The notes beneath the pieces were generated by a model, which searched no databases, was not told the DNA's origin, and worked only from the letters and a program-made list of their open reading frames with translations. A stretch of 55,788 bases of DNA from JAQUBU01 sp036677685 (GTDB lineage Bacteria > Bacillota > Syntrophomonadia > Syntrophomonadales > Syntrophomonadaceae). The stretch covers positions 1 through 55,788 of the forward strand of contig JAVBWA010000020.1 of assembly GCA_036677685.1 (NCBI GenBank). Direction: 5' to 3'. Each line of letters opens with the position of its first letter. The stretch's first letter is position 1. The position numbers were made by a program, and so were the translations under genes. Shown here in pieces: positions 17,239 to 24,788 of the stretch.

Positions 17239-18624
17239 ATGTTTAACAAAGAGCAGACTATGCATTTACTGGGAAAGCAGCGGGATTTTTATGACAGTGG
17301 TGAAACTCGGGATATATCGTTTAGAATCGAGCAACTGCATAAACTGGCCGGTGCCATGGACAAGCGCGAAGCCGAAATACTGCAGGCCTTGGAGCTTGAT
17401 TTGGGTAAATCGGCAGCGGAAGCTTATTTAAATGAGGTCGGAATATCCAAAGCTGAACTCGCCTATACCATCAGAAACTTACGAAGCTGGGCAAGGCCGG
17501 AAAGGGTAAGGACCCCCTTAATGTTTTTTGGCGGGAAAAGCCGGATCTATCCTGAACCGCTGGGACAGGTCTTAATCATCAGCCCCTGGAATTATCCTTT
17601 TTACTTAGGTATCGCTCCGCTTTTAGGGGCTATGGCCGCAGGCAACTGCGCGGTTTTGAAGCCTTCCGAGCTTGCCCCGTATACGTCCCGCTTACTTTAT
17701 AAACTTATTAATGAGACTTTTGACGAAGAATATGCTGCTGTGGTTGAAGGCGGTGTGGAAACCAGCCAGCTTTTGTTGGAGCAGCCCTTTGACCATATTT
17801 TTTTTACCGGCGGAACAGCGGTAGGAAAGCTGGTCATGCAGGCAGCCGCCCGCAACCTCACTCCGGTGACCCTGGAACTGGGCGGTAAGAGCCCCTGTAT
17901 AGTGGATAAGGATATTCATTTGGAATACACGGCCCGGCGCATTGCCTGGGGCAAATTTATGAACGCCGGGCAAACTTGTGTAGCTCCCGATTACCTGCTG
18001 GTGCATAAGGATATAAAGGAGGCTTTGTGCGCTAAACTGCAGGAAGTCATTCACGGGTTTTACGGAACGGACCCACGCCATTGCCGGGATTATGCGCGGA
18101 TAATCAACGAGCGGCATTTTGACCGGCTGGAAGCCCTGATGAATGATGGGCAAATAATCTTTGGAGGAGAAAGGGACCGGGCAGCAAAATATATAGCGCC
18201 TACTCTTATTGAAGCTGCCGAGGCAGACAGCCCGCTTATGCAGGAGGAGATATTTGGACCCCTGCTGCCGGTTCTGGAATATGAATATTTTGATGAAGCC
18301 ATTCGTTTTGTCAACCGCCGTCCCAAACCCCTGGCCTTGTATTTGTTCTCCCGCAGCCGGGCCAGGCAGGAACAAGTGCTGGGGCAGACTACTTCCGGCG
18401 GGGTTTGCATCAACGATACCCTGAGCCATATCATCAGCCCGGAACTGCCGTTTGGCGGGGTGGGAGCAAGCGGAACCGGCAGTTACCACGGCCGCGCTTC
18501 TTTTGAGGTTTTTTCACATCAGAAAAGCGTCTTAACCCAAACCTTCATGTTTGATTTTCCCGTCAAATACCCACCCTATAGATCTCCACTGCATGTATTC
18601 AAGAAAATGTTCAAATTGATATAA
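17239..18624 (+). CDS. Aldehyde dehydrogenase (class 3 / fatty aldehyde type)
   Basis: 461 residues, the short ALDH3-like size. NAD fold with ISPWNYPF and FTGGTAVGK; catalytic Glu in LELGGKSP near residue 213 and Cys in NAGQTCVAPDY near residue 247. The C-terminal FPVKYPPY stretch is typical of class 3 and fatty aldehyde dehydrogenases (YwdH/AlkH group). It oxidises aldehydes to acids with NAD(P)+; the substrate cannot be read from sequence. It follows nadE by 72 bases and may be co-transcribed. A family A repeat begins just before its stop codon region ends. Confidence 0.92.
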   Translation: MFNKEQTMHLLGKQRDFYDSGETRDISFRIEQLHKLAGAMDKREAEILQALELDLGKSAAEAYLNEVGISKAELAYTIRNLRSWARPERVRTPLMFFGGKSRIYPEPLGQVLIISPWNYPFYLGIAPLLGAMAAGNCAVLKPSELAPYTSRLLYKLINETFDEEYAAVVEGGVETSQLLLEQPFDHIFFTGGTAVGKLVMQAAARNLTPVTLELGGKSPCIVDKDIHLEYTARRIAWGKFMNAGQTCVAPDYLLVHKDIKEALCAKLQEVIHGFYGTDPRHCRDYARIINERHFDRLEALMNDGQIIFGGERDRAAKYIAPTLIEAAEADSPLMQEEIFGPLLPVLEYEYFDEAIRFVNRRPKPLALYLFSRSRARQEQVLGQTTSGGVCINDTLSHIISPELPFGGVGASGTGSYHGRASFEVFSHQKSVLTQTFMFDFPVKYPPYRSPLHVFKKMFKLI

Positions 18625-18730
18625 CGAGGCGAAAATATACCTTGTTTCTTTAAAAAGTCGGGATCTTATTAACAGAACAGGCGGAGGGTTCTGCTTCCCC
18701 CGCCTCGTTGCAGCAGTGTGTTGAAATGCA
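18621..18730 (-). repeat. Dispersed intergenic repeat, family A, copy 4 (long form, one end lost)
   Basis: ATAACGAGGCG through the central module (AACAGAACAGGCGGAGGG) to CCTCGTTGCAGCAGTGTG. The GAAACTGC hairpin end is missing and replaced by unrelated bases. It lies between two convergent genes. Confidence 0.85.
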
Positions 18731-18739
18731 ACAGAGCTT

Positions 18740-19480
18740 TTAATTTATTGCCGATAAAGTAAAAGGATTGGTGCCCCGTAAGGCTTCTTCAATATTTTGC
18801 AGTATTTTTTCCCTAACCTGGCCCATACTGTCCCAATTACTGAGGGTGTCGAACTGTAAGATCCGTTTTTCCTGGGTGCCGCCGAACTTCTCCAACTCCT
18901 CGCGATATAAAAGACTCCACTTGAAAATCATACTGGGGTTGACCTCGGGGTGGAATTGCAGGGCGCATATATGACTGCCATAAACAAAAGCTTGATTTCT
19001 ACAGGTTTTACCCTCGGCCAATAATACGGCTCCTTCCGGAACGGAAAAGGTATCACCATGCCATTGGAAAGCGGGAAAACGGCCGGGTAATTCCTTAAAT
19101 AAGAAGGATTGCCGGCCTGCCGGGGTCAGCTCAATCTGATACCAGCCAATCTCCTTAACCGGGTTCGGCCCCACATGTGCACCCAGGGCACGGGCAATGA
19201 GCTGGGCGCCCAGACAGATACCCAGTACGGGAACCTGAATGGTATTTGCTTCCTGCACCAGATCCTGAATATTTTTCAAATAAGGATAGGTTTGGTCCTC
19301 GTAGGCCCCCATGGGGCCGCCCAGTATGAGCATAGCCCGATAGGGATTGAGATGTTTGGGCAGATTATCTCCTGAAATATGGGCCAAACGGATATCCAGT
19401 TGCCAGCCTTTTTGCAGCAAGGTTTCCTCAAGCAGGCCCAAGCCTTCGGCAGGATCATGTTGTATTATCAAGATTCGCAT
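18740..19480 (-). CDS. Class I glutamine amidotransferase (GMP synthase-like, stand-alone)
   Basis: 246 residues. Triad positions visible: Cys in VLGICLGAQL near residue 90, and His and Glu in LQFHPEV near residue 177; ILGGPMGAYED supplies the oxyanion region. There is no synthetase domain. Stand-alone members of this family include YfeJ-like proteins and gamma-glutamyl peptidases or hydrolases; the substrate is unknown. GAAAGGTGGTTGAGAT precedes the start. The last 40 residues are not conserved in a way I recognise. Confidence 0.85.
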   Translation of the reverse strand: MRILIIQHDPAEGLGLLEETLLQKGWQLDIRLAHISGDNLPKHLNPYRAMLILGGPMGAYEDQTYPYLKNIQDLVQEANTIQVPVLGICLGAQLIARALGAHVGPNPVKEIGWYQIELTPAGRQSFLFKELPGRFPAFQWHGDTFSVPEGAVLLAEGKTCRNQAFVYGSHICALQFHPEVNPSMIFKWSLLYREELEKFGGTQEKRILQFDTLSNWDSMGQVREKILQNIEEALRGTNPFTLSAIN

Positions 19481-19508
19481 ATCTCAACCACCTTTCTGGT
19501 TTGGCATT

Positions 19509-19576
19509 TATAACGAGGCGCCGCCTCATTGCTGCGGTGTGTTTAAACTGCTCCGCAGTTTCTTCCGATGCTTAAA
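19509..19576 (-). repeat. Dispersed intergenic repeat, family A, copy 5 (short form)
   Basis: TATAACGAGGCG, CCTCATTGCTGCGGTGTG, then the hairpin AAACTGC-TCC-GCAGTTT and CCGATGCTTAA. It lies in the leader of the amidotransferase gene. Confidence 0.9.
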
Positions 19577-19589
19577 TCAGGATTAAAAA

Positions 19590-20795
19590 CTATTTATTAT
19601 TAAACCGGCAGTCCACAAAGAGAAATAGCTTGCTGTCCAATGGATAGACGAAAGTAGATATTTGCTGGTGGGTTTCCAAGTCCAAATAAGGTGTAGACAG
19701 CGTTCCCTCCCCCCTTTTCGAGGTGTCCAGCACCCGGGGCAGAAAATAAGGTCTCCAACACCAATTGCGTCCCAGGTATTCATGCTCCATATGCCACTTC
19801 CCATTACTGATTTTAATAAAATTGGGAGTGACCTGGTATCCGCGCTCATTACAGGCGTATATTCTAAACCACTCGGCTGGAGCTGAAAAGATGAGACGGC
19901 TGATATGATATTCGGGGTTTATAAAGGAAGATTCAAGCGGTTCATTGAGGACTTCCCGAATATATTGGTTCATCTTGTCGCTGGAGTCTATTTGCCGCTG
20001 TTTTAAGCTGAGCTTCTTATCCAGGAAGCTGGCCAAAGCACTATCAACTAAGTTTTTAAAACTCCCCGAAGGGATGAAATCAGGACTGGGGCGAGCAAAC
20101 AGATAACCTTGAAAATAACGGACCCCCGCTTCCAGCCCCATCAAGAACTGGCTCATGGTTTCTACTTCCTCCAAAACCAAGCTGGCTCCGGATTTTTCGC
20201 ACAACAGCCCCATCGACTCCAGAACATTGTAGCCAATTAGTCCTTGCTGGCTGCGTTCTATCAGCCCGGCACTTATTTTAAGAAAGTCTGGACGTAAGAC
20301 AGCGATCCTTTCAAGATTGCTGAAACCTTCGCCGAAATCATCTATGGCAATCTTACAGCCGGCTTCCCGGTAGCGGTGCACCAGTTCCTGCAGCAGAGCA
20401 ATGTCGGCGGAAAATTCGTCTTCAATTATTTCTATGACTATTTGCTTACCCTTGATATTGAACTGCTCCAAACACTGAATAGTCGGAAACAGCCGGTCGC
20501 TGTTAATAAATGGGAACAGCCACTTCGGTTGGATGTTAATGAACAAAGATGTATGGCTGGGCATAGCTTCAACTTTCTGAAGAGCCTTATATCTCACATT
20601 ACGGTCAACCAGCAGCTTTTCTTCGGCGGAAATCTCCGGATGATGAAAAAAGGAACCCAAGCTCTCAATATTTTGGCAATTGTTTTTCCTTCCCAATACT
20701 TCATAAGCAAAAACGTTATTGCTGTCGACGCAAATTATCGGTTGAAAAAACGGCAAAATATCTTCTTTTACACCAGCGGTTAACACAACTATCAT
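19590..20795 (-). CDS. EAL-domain cyclic-di-GMP phosphodiesterase with C-terminal sensor domain
   Basis: 401 residues. The EAL domain (about 10-240) keeps the catalytic set: EVL in place of EAL (YEVLGR), NIQP, EIIEDEF, the IDDFGEG pair of Asp, LKI, EEVET and QGYLFARP, so it should be active. The C-terminal 130 residues form a separate domain resembling the YkuI C-terminal/Cache fold (inference). No membrane segment, so cytosolic. It begins 12 bases after the chemoreceptor-like gene and is surely co-transcribed. Start: AAAGG abuts ATG 20795, so GTG at 20786 (nine bases after AAAGG) may be the real start. It would lower c-di-GMP in response to a small molecule. Confidence 0.88.
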   Translation of the reverse strand: MIVVLTAGVKEDILPFFQPIICVDSNNVFAYEVLGRKNNCQNIESLGSFFHHPEISAEEKLLVDRNVRYKALQKVEAMPSHTSLFINIQPKWLFPFINSDRLFPTIQCLEQFNIKGKQIVIEIIEDEFSADIALLQELVHRYREAGCKIAIDDFGEGFSNLERIAVLRPDFLKISAGLIERSQQGLIGYNVLESMGLLCEKSGASLVLEEVETMSQFLMGLEAGVRYFQGYLFARPSPDFIPSGSFKNLVDSALASFLDKKLSLKQRQIDSSDKMNQYIREVLNEPLESSFINPEYHISRLIFSAPAEWFRIYACNERGYQVTPNFIKISNGKWHMEHEYLGRNWCWRPYFLPRVLDTSKRGEGTLSTPYLDLETHQQISTFVYPLDSKLFLFVDCRFNNK

Positions 20796-20807
20796 CCTTT
20801 CGATAGT

Positions 20808-22157
20808 TTAATTTATGCACAGGTCGGCTGCCAGCACTCCACAGGCTTTTCCCTTCCCGTTTGGAATGGGTACTGCCAGGGTCAAACAGGGCTTCCGGGT
20901 TATTGCGGAAATATAAATATCAGACCGGTAGTTTTTCCCGGACATGGCTTCCTGCCACCAGGGCCGGGTAAGAGCGCTTGCCAGCGCTGCCGGAGGTTGG
21001 CTGAAAATAAACCCGCCATCCTCGTTGGCACTGTATATGGCTTCAAATTCAGGACGTTTGCCCAACAAAGTGGTCAATAGTTTTTTATGGCTGGCCTGGT
21101 CCAGGGATAGAATCACCGGTGAATCAGCAAGGGCATGCAATTCGCCCAGAATCTGCGTGACAGTTTTTTGGTCTATTTCCCGATTCTGCTCTACTCTATC
21201 CAGCCGGGCCAGGGAAGCCGCCAGAGATGAAGCTATATCATTAAGAAACCTGCCGGTGTGGTTGAGGCCGTCCAGGTTTTTCTTCCAGAGGCTTAAACTG
21301 TGGGCGGCATCCTTGATGTAATCCTGGGTTTCCTGCTGTGCCAGATGGCTGTCATTAAAAATACTGCTGATAGACTCTTGTAAAGAGGCGAAATTGCTTA
21401 TGGCTTCCGCTTGGGCTTCACTAAACCGGGTATTGCTTTCTTGTTCCTGGCTGCTTACGCTGCTAATTACACGAGATAGCTCGCTTTTAGCCATTCGGGT
21501 AAACTGAGTGGTTTCCTTTACCCCCAGGGAACTTTGCTCAGCCAGTTTTTTCATTTCCTGAGCTACCACGTTAAAGCCGCGGCCATATTCCCCGGCACGG
21601 GCCGCTTCGATAGCTGCGTTAAAGGAAAGCATACGGACTTGATCGGAAATTCTGCCGATATGGAACAATACCTGATCAACACCGCTTATCGCTTGGTGCA
21701 GGGATTCCAACTGCCCGGTGGTCTCAGCCGCAAGCCGGCTTAAATCCTGTGACGCTTTGGTAGCGGACTCAAAAGCTCTGCTGGCAGTGTCCAAAACCTT
21801 GCCTGTATTGTTTATGGTTTGTTCAAGCCGCTGCATAACACTGTTTACAACCAGAACCTTGGATTCGAGCAGATTGAAGGCTTCGACCATATCCTGCACG
21901 GTGGTTATAGTTTTCTCGATAGGTTCCTGAGAAGAAGCCAGCTGGTCGCAGGTTACCTGCATATCGGATATATAATCCTGCATCATTTGACGCAGCATCT
22001 CAAGCTTCAAAGCCAGTTGAAGATATGGGCCCGAAAAATGTTCGGGCTTTATGCCTTGTTCAAAATGCCCGGCCAGCAGGCGGTCCAAGCATTGCAGAAG
22101 CAGTTCAAGCTCCGGTTCTGCCGGGTCGTGATACTGGCGAAGGGGAAGCATACTCAT
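20808..22157 (-). CDS. Soluble methyl-accepting chemotaxis-like protein with C-terminal Cache-like domain
   Basis: 449 residues, no membrane segment. N-terminal helical region, then the MCP signalling hairpin: ISDQVRMLSFNAAIEAARAG EYGRGFNVVA (tip near residues 165-195) flanked by coiled coil. The last 110 residues (RPWWQEAMSGKNYRSDIY onward) look like a Cache ligand-binding half placed after the signalling domain, the reverse of normal receptors. AAGGAGCTATTTGCC precedes the start. It is paired with the EAL gene downstream. amtB lies upstream, 319 bases away across a terminator and a repeat. It may work as a cytosolic sensor that feeds CheA or the EAL partner (inference). Confidence 0.87.
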   Translation of the reverse strand: MSMLPLRQYHDPAEPELELLLQCLDRLLAGHFEQGIKPEHFSGPYLQLALKLEMLRQMMQDYISDMQVTCDQLASSQEPIEKTITTVQDMVEAFNLLESKVLVVNSVMQRLEQTINNTGKVLDTASRAFESATKASQDLSRLAAETTGQLESLHQAISGVDQVLFHIGRISDQVRMLSFNAAIEAARAGEYGRGFNVVAQEMKKLAEQSSLGVKETTQFTRMAKSELSRVISSVSSQEQESNTRFSEAQAEAISNFASLQESISSIFNDSHLAQQETQDYIKDAAHSLSLWKKNLDGLNHTGRFLNDIASSLAASLARLDRVEQNREIDQKTVTQILGELHALADSPVILSLDQASHKKLLTTLLGKRPEFEAIYSANEDGGFIFSQPPAALASALTRPWWQEAMSGKNYRSDIYISAITRKPCLTLAVPIPNGKGKACGVLAADLCIN

Positions 22158-22229
22158 GGCAAATAGCTCCTTCCGGTATTAAGAAACCAAAGTAAAGTAA
22201 GCACTGTGGTGCTTGAATAATCATCAGAG

Positions 22230-22363
22230 TATAACGAGGTGAAACTATGTCCCTCGCTTCTTCCGGTCGGGTTCCTATTAGCAAAACAGGCGGCGGGTTA
22301 TAACGAGGTGCACCTCGTTGCAGTAGTGTGCTGAAACTGCTCCGCTTTTCTTCCGATGCTTAA
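22230..22363 (-). repeat. Dispersed intergenic repeat, family A, copy 6 (long form)
   Basis: TATAACGAGGTG, central CGGGTTCCTATTAGCAAAAC, a second internal TATAACGAGGTG/CACCTCGTTG, then TGAAACTGCTCCGC and CCGATGCTTAAG. It lies in the leader of the chemoreceptor-like gene. Confidence 0.92.
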
Positions 22364-22391
22364 GAATATCATACTGCTTGGGCTAACAAGC

Positions 22392-22426
22392 AAAAGGGCT
22401 TTAAACCGTTGTTTAGATTTAAAGCC
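22392..22426 (-). terminator. Terminator after amtB
   Basis: Minus strand GGCTTTAAATC, an eight-base loop, GGTTTAAAGCC, then CTTTT. The upstream AGCAATGCGCAGG resembles an ANTAR loop but does not form a proper hexaloop stem. Confidence 0.8.
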
Positions 22427-22476
22427 ACCTGCGCATTGCTTCCATCTGGGAATTTGCTTCTGTTAGGCAGCAGGGC

Positions 22477-23829
22477 TTAAACCCCCAGGCCTAATAAGCT
22501 TTGACCTTCTTCTGAGTAGCCGTAGGCGTTTTCTCCGTGTAAGGATACATCCAGACCGTTTTCCTCTTCTTCAGTGCTTACCCGCAGATCGGTAAAGAGT
22601 TTTATGGCTTTAAGGATGATAAAAGTCATAACCCCGGCAAAAACATAAGTTGAAAGGACTGCTATCAGTTGTACCTGCAAGAGATGAGGGTTGCCAAAGA
22701 GTAAACCATCAGCCCCCGCCGGATTTATTGCTGTGCTGGCGAATACTCCGGTTGCAAGAGCCCCGAAGGTACCACCGACACCATGAATACCAAAGGCATC
22801 AAGTGAATCGTCATATCCCAGTTTTTCCTTTACGCGGCTGACTGCAAAATAACATAAGGGGCCAACCAGCAAACCCATTACTATGGAGGCAAGCGGGCTG
22901 ACAAAGCCGGCTGCCGGGGTAATGGCTACCAGCCCGGCGACAGCGCCGCTGACTGCGCCGAATACAGTGGGTTTGCCATGATCGAGCCATTCAGCAGCTA
23001 CCCAGGACAGCGCCCCGGCTGCAGCACAGGTATTGGTCACCAGAAAAGCCAACCCGGCCAATCCATTGGCAGATAGTGCACTGCCGGCATTGAAACCAAA
23101 CCAGCCGAACCAGAGTAAACCTGCGCCCAAAACGGTCAAAGGCAGGTTGTGGGGAAGAATCGTATCACGTTCTTTACCGTAACGCTTGCCTAAAACCAGG
23201 GCAGCGACCAGACCCGATACTCCAGAACTGATATGGACTACTGTACCCCCGGCAAAGTCGAGAGCTCCCAGGTTTAACAGCCATCCACCACCCCATACCC
23301 AGTGAGCCAATGGATCATATACCAGAGTTGTCCAGAGCAGGACAAAAGCCACGAACACTGAAAACTTCATGCGTTCTGCAAAAGCACCGCATATCAATCC
23401 GGCGGTAATGATGGCAAACATCAACTGGAAAGCTATAAAGACCATATGGGGGATGGTAGTTCCAAAGCTGCTGCTGGGATCCATTCCTACCCCCTTCAAT
23501 CCCAGGAAGTCCAGGCCACCAATCAAACTTGCATGATCAGGGCCAAAAGAAAGTGTATAACCGAGTAAAACCCATTGTACCGATACCAGAGCCATTACGG
23601 CAAAACATTGCATAAGGATGCTTAAAACGTTCTTTTTCCTGACCATGCCTCCGTAAAAAAATGCCAGGCCAGGGGTCATCAACAAAACCAGAGCTGAACA
23701 AATAATAATGAAAGCGGTATCACCTGTATCAATAACTGCCTTTTCAGCCGCGTATACGGGCGAAGATGGCAGCGTTAAAGCCGCAGTCAAAGCCGATAGG
23801 CTGAAAATACCCTTTACTAGTTTTCGCAT
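22477..23829 (-). CDS. amtB: Ammonium transporter AmtB
   Basis: 450 residues with a cleavable signal peptide (to about AYAAEK, residue 29) and eleven predicted membrane helices. Family hallmarks: FFYGGMVRKKN, the twin pore histidines in GGTVVHISSG (near 195) and GIHGVGGTFG (near 350), and GWFGFNAGSALSANG. It moves ammonium into the cell and is normally gated by a PII protein; glnB is directly upstream, the classic pair. GGGGTGAGGAGGAATATTC precedes the start. Between glnB and amtB lie a family A repeat and a candidate ANTAR-controlled terminator (23982-24026), so amtB can be regulated separately from glnB. Confidence 0.97.
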   Translation of the reverse strand: MRKLVKGIFSLSALTAALTLPSSPVYAAEKAVIDTGDTAFIIICSALVLLMTPGLAFFYGGMVRKKNVLSILMQCFAVMALVSVQWVLLGYTLSFGPDHASLIGGLDFLGLKGVGMDPSSSFGTTIPHMVFIAFQLMFAIITAGLICGAFAERMKFSVFVAFVLLWTTLVYDPLAHWVWGGGWLLNLGALDFAGGTVVHISSGVSGLVAALVLGKRYGKERDTILPHNLPLTVLGAGLLWFGWFGFNAGSALSANGLAGLAFLVTNTCAAAGALSWVAAEWLDHGKPTVFGAVSGAVAGLVAITPAAGFVSPLASIVMGLLVGPLCYFAVSRVKEKLGYDDSLDAFGIHGVGGTFGALATGVFASTAINPAGADGLLFGNPHLLQVQLIAVLSTYVFAGVMTFIILKAIKLFTDLRVSTEEEENGLDVSLHGENAYGYSEEGQSLLGLGV

Positions 23830-23904
23830 GAATATTCCTCCTCACCCCTAAATGAAAGTTCTAATTTTAGTGTGGAGTTCCGTGTACTCGATTATATGCT
23901 GCCA

Positions 23905-23981
23905 TATAACGAGGCGAAAGATGCTCCCGCCTCGTTGCAACGGTGTGTTGAAACTGCTCCGCAGTTTCTTCCGATGCTTAT
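23905..23981 (-). repeat. Dispersed intergenic repeat, family A, copy 7 (short form)
   Basis: ATAACGAGGCG, GCCTCGTTGCAACGGTGTG, the perfect GAAACTGC-TCC-GCAGTTTC hairpin and CCGATGCTTA. It lies between the glnB-amtB terminator and amtB, inside the transcript. Confidence 0.93.
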
Positions 23982-24026
23982 AAAAAGGCGTTCACGGAAT
24001 TCCTGGTTTCCTGAGCGCCTTTGCTC
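23982..24026 (-). terminator. Candidate ANTAR-controlled terminator between glnB and amtB
   Basis: Minus strand GAGC-AAAGGC-GCTC (24026 to 24013) is a four-pair hexaloop hairpin with A1 and G4. It overlaps the 5' arm of a longer hairpin that pairs GGCG with CGCC and GGAA with TTCC and ends in TTTTT. It lies 28 bases after the glnB stop. Confidence 0.82.
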
Positions 24027-24054
24027 CAATCTTAATGCTTAATTAGGCCAGAAA

Positions 24055-24393
24055 TTATAGGGCACTGTCGCCGCGTTCTCCGCTGCTGATACGGATGATT
24101 TCTTCCAATGGGTAGACAAAGATTTTGCCATCGCCGATCTGCCCGGTGGAACAAACCTTAAGGATGACTTCGACAATCCTTTCCAGCCAGTGGTCGCGGC
24201 AAATGATTTCCACCTTGACTTTGGGAAAAAGATCGAGGGACACTTCCTGTCCCCGGTAGTATTGCTTGATGTCTTGCTGCAGGCCACGGCCCATAACATT
24301 GTAAATAGTCATGCCTCGTACTTCCAGGTCATTAAGAGCCGTTTTCAATTCTTCCAGTTTGGTGGGGCGAATTACTGCCTCTATTTTCTTCAT
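24055..24393 (-). CDS. glnB: Nitrogen regulatory protein PII
   Basis: 112 residues. Typical PII pattern: MKKIEAVIRP start, VMGRG before the T-loop, LFPKVKVEI after it, GQIGDGKIFV (ATP/2-oxoglutarate site) and RTGERG-like RISSGERG. The uridylylation Tyr of enteric PII appears to be Val here (RGQEVSLD), so control is probably by ligand binding alone. It should block AmtB when glutamine is high and may bind other targets. ATG at 24393 follows AAGGAGGTGTTGGTT. The long leader (promoter 24720-24748) carries two candidate ANTAR-type terminators and a family A repeat. Confidence 0.95.
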   Translation of the reverse strand: MKKIEAVIRPTKLEELKTALNDLEVRGMTIYNVMGRGLQQDIKQYYRGQEVSLDLFPKVKVEIICRDHWLERIVEVILKVCSTGQIGDGKIFVYPLEEIIRISSGERGDSAL

Positions 24394-24439
24394 AACCAAC
24401 ACCTCCTTAAAATTTAGATTAAAAACTACTTATAAAGCT

Positions 24440-24491
24440 AAAAAGGTACCTTGAATCTCCACCTTGCAGAGTTTCAAAGCGCCTTTGCTTT
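24440..24491 (-). terminator. Second candidate ANTAR-controlled hairpin/terminator in the glnB leader
   Basis: Minus strand AAAGC-AAAGGC-GCTTT (24491 to 24476), a five-pair hexaloop hairpin. It overlaps a hairpin pairing CTTTGAAACTC with GAGATTCAAGG; TACC then TTTTTA follow, so the T-tract starts four bases late and termination may be weak. Confidence 0.7.
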
Positions 24492-24547
24492 AACGGGGTT
24501 TATCCACGGGCTGGAATTGAAGCGAAAGCATGCGGCAGCCGCTTAAT

Positions 24548-24625
24548 AATAACGAGGCGGAAAGAGGTTCTCCGCTTCGTTGCAGCGGTGTGTTGAAACT
24601 GCCCGCAGTTTCTTCCGATGCTTAA
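24548..24625 (-). repeat. Dispersed intergenic repeat, family A, copy 8 (short form)
   Basis: AATAACGAGGCG to TTCCGATGCTTAA, sitting between the two candidate terminators of the glnB leader, co-oriented with glnB. Confidence 0.92.
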
Positions 24626-24667
24626 AAAAGCCTGTTTCCCTCTGAAAGGGAAACAGGCTTCATTGCC
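24624..24667 (-). terminator. First candidate ANTAR-controlled terminator in the glnB leader
   Basis: Minus strand GGC-AATGAA-GCC (24667 to 24656), with an added G-U pair. It overlaps a perfect 12-pair terminator stem, GCCTGTTTCCCT with AGGGAAACAGGC, followed by TTTTTT. Confidence 0.85.
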
Positions 24668-24719
24668 CGAATGTTATATTCTTTTTTTAAAGTTTATAAT
24701 CTTCAATGATTACATATAG

Positions 24720-24748
24720 ATTTTAGCCTGGAGTAATGAAGGTGTCAA
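24720..24748 (-). promoter_or_regulatory. Promoter of glnB-amtB
   Basis: Minus strand: perfect TTGACA (24748-24743), 17 bases, TAAAAT (24725-24720). A GTATAC-centred sequence (AATACTGTATAC on the minus strand, 24763-24774) lies 14 bases upstream and resembles the element at the ANTAR and carA promoters. Confidence 0.75.
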
Positions 24749-24788
24749 TATGACATACAGAGGTATACAGTATTTTGAGGCTGGAAAC

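Noticed and set aside
22426..22445. AGCAATGCGCAGG upstream of the amtB terminator as a ninth ANTAR hairpin
   Set aside because: The hexaloop would be closed by a C-C mismatch, and the segment does not overlap the terminator arm.
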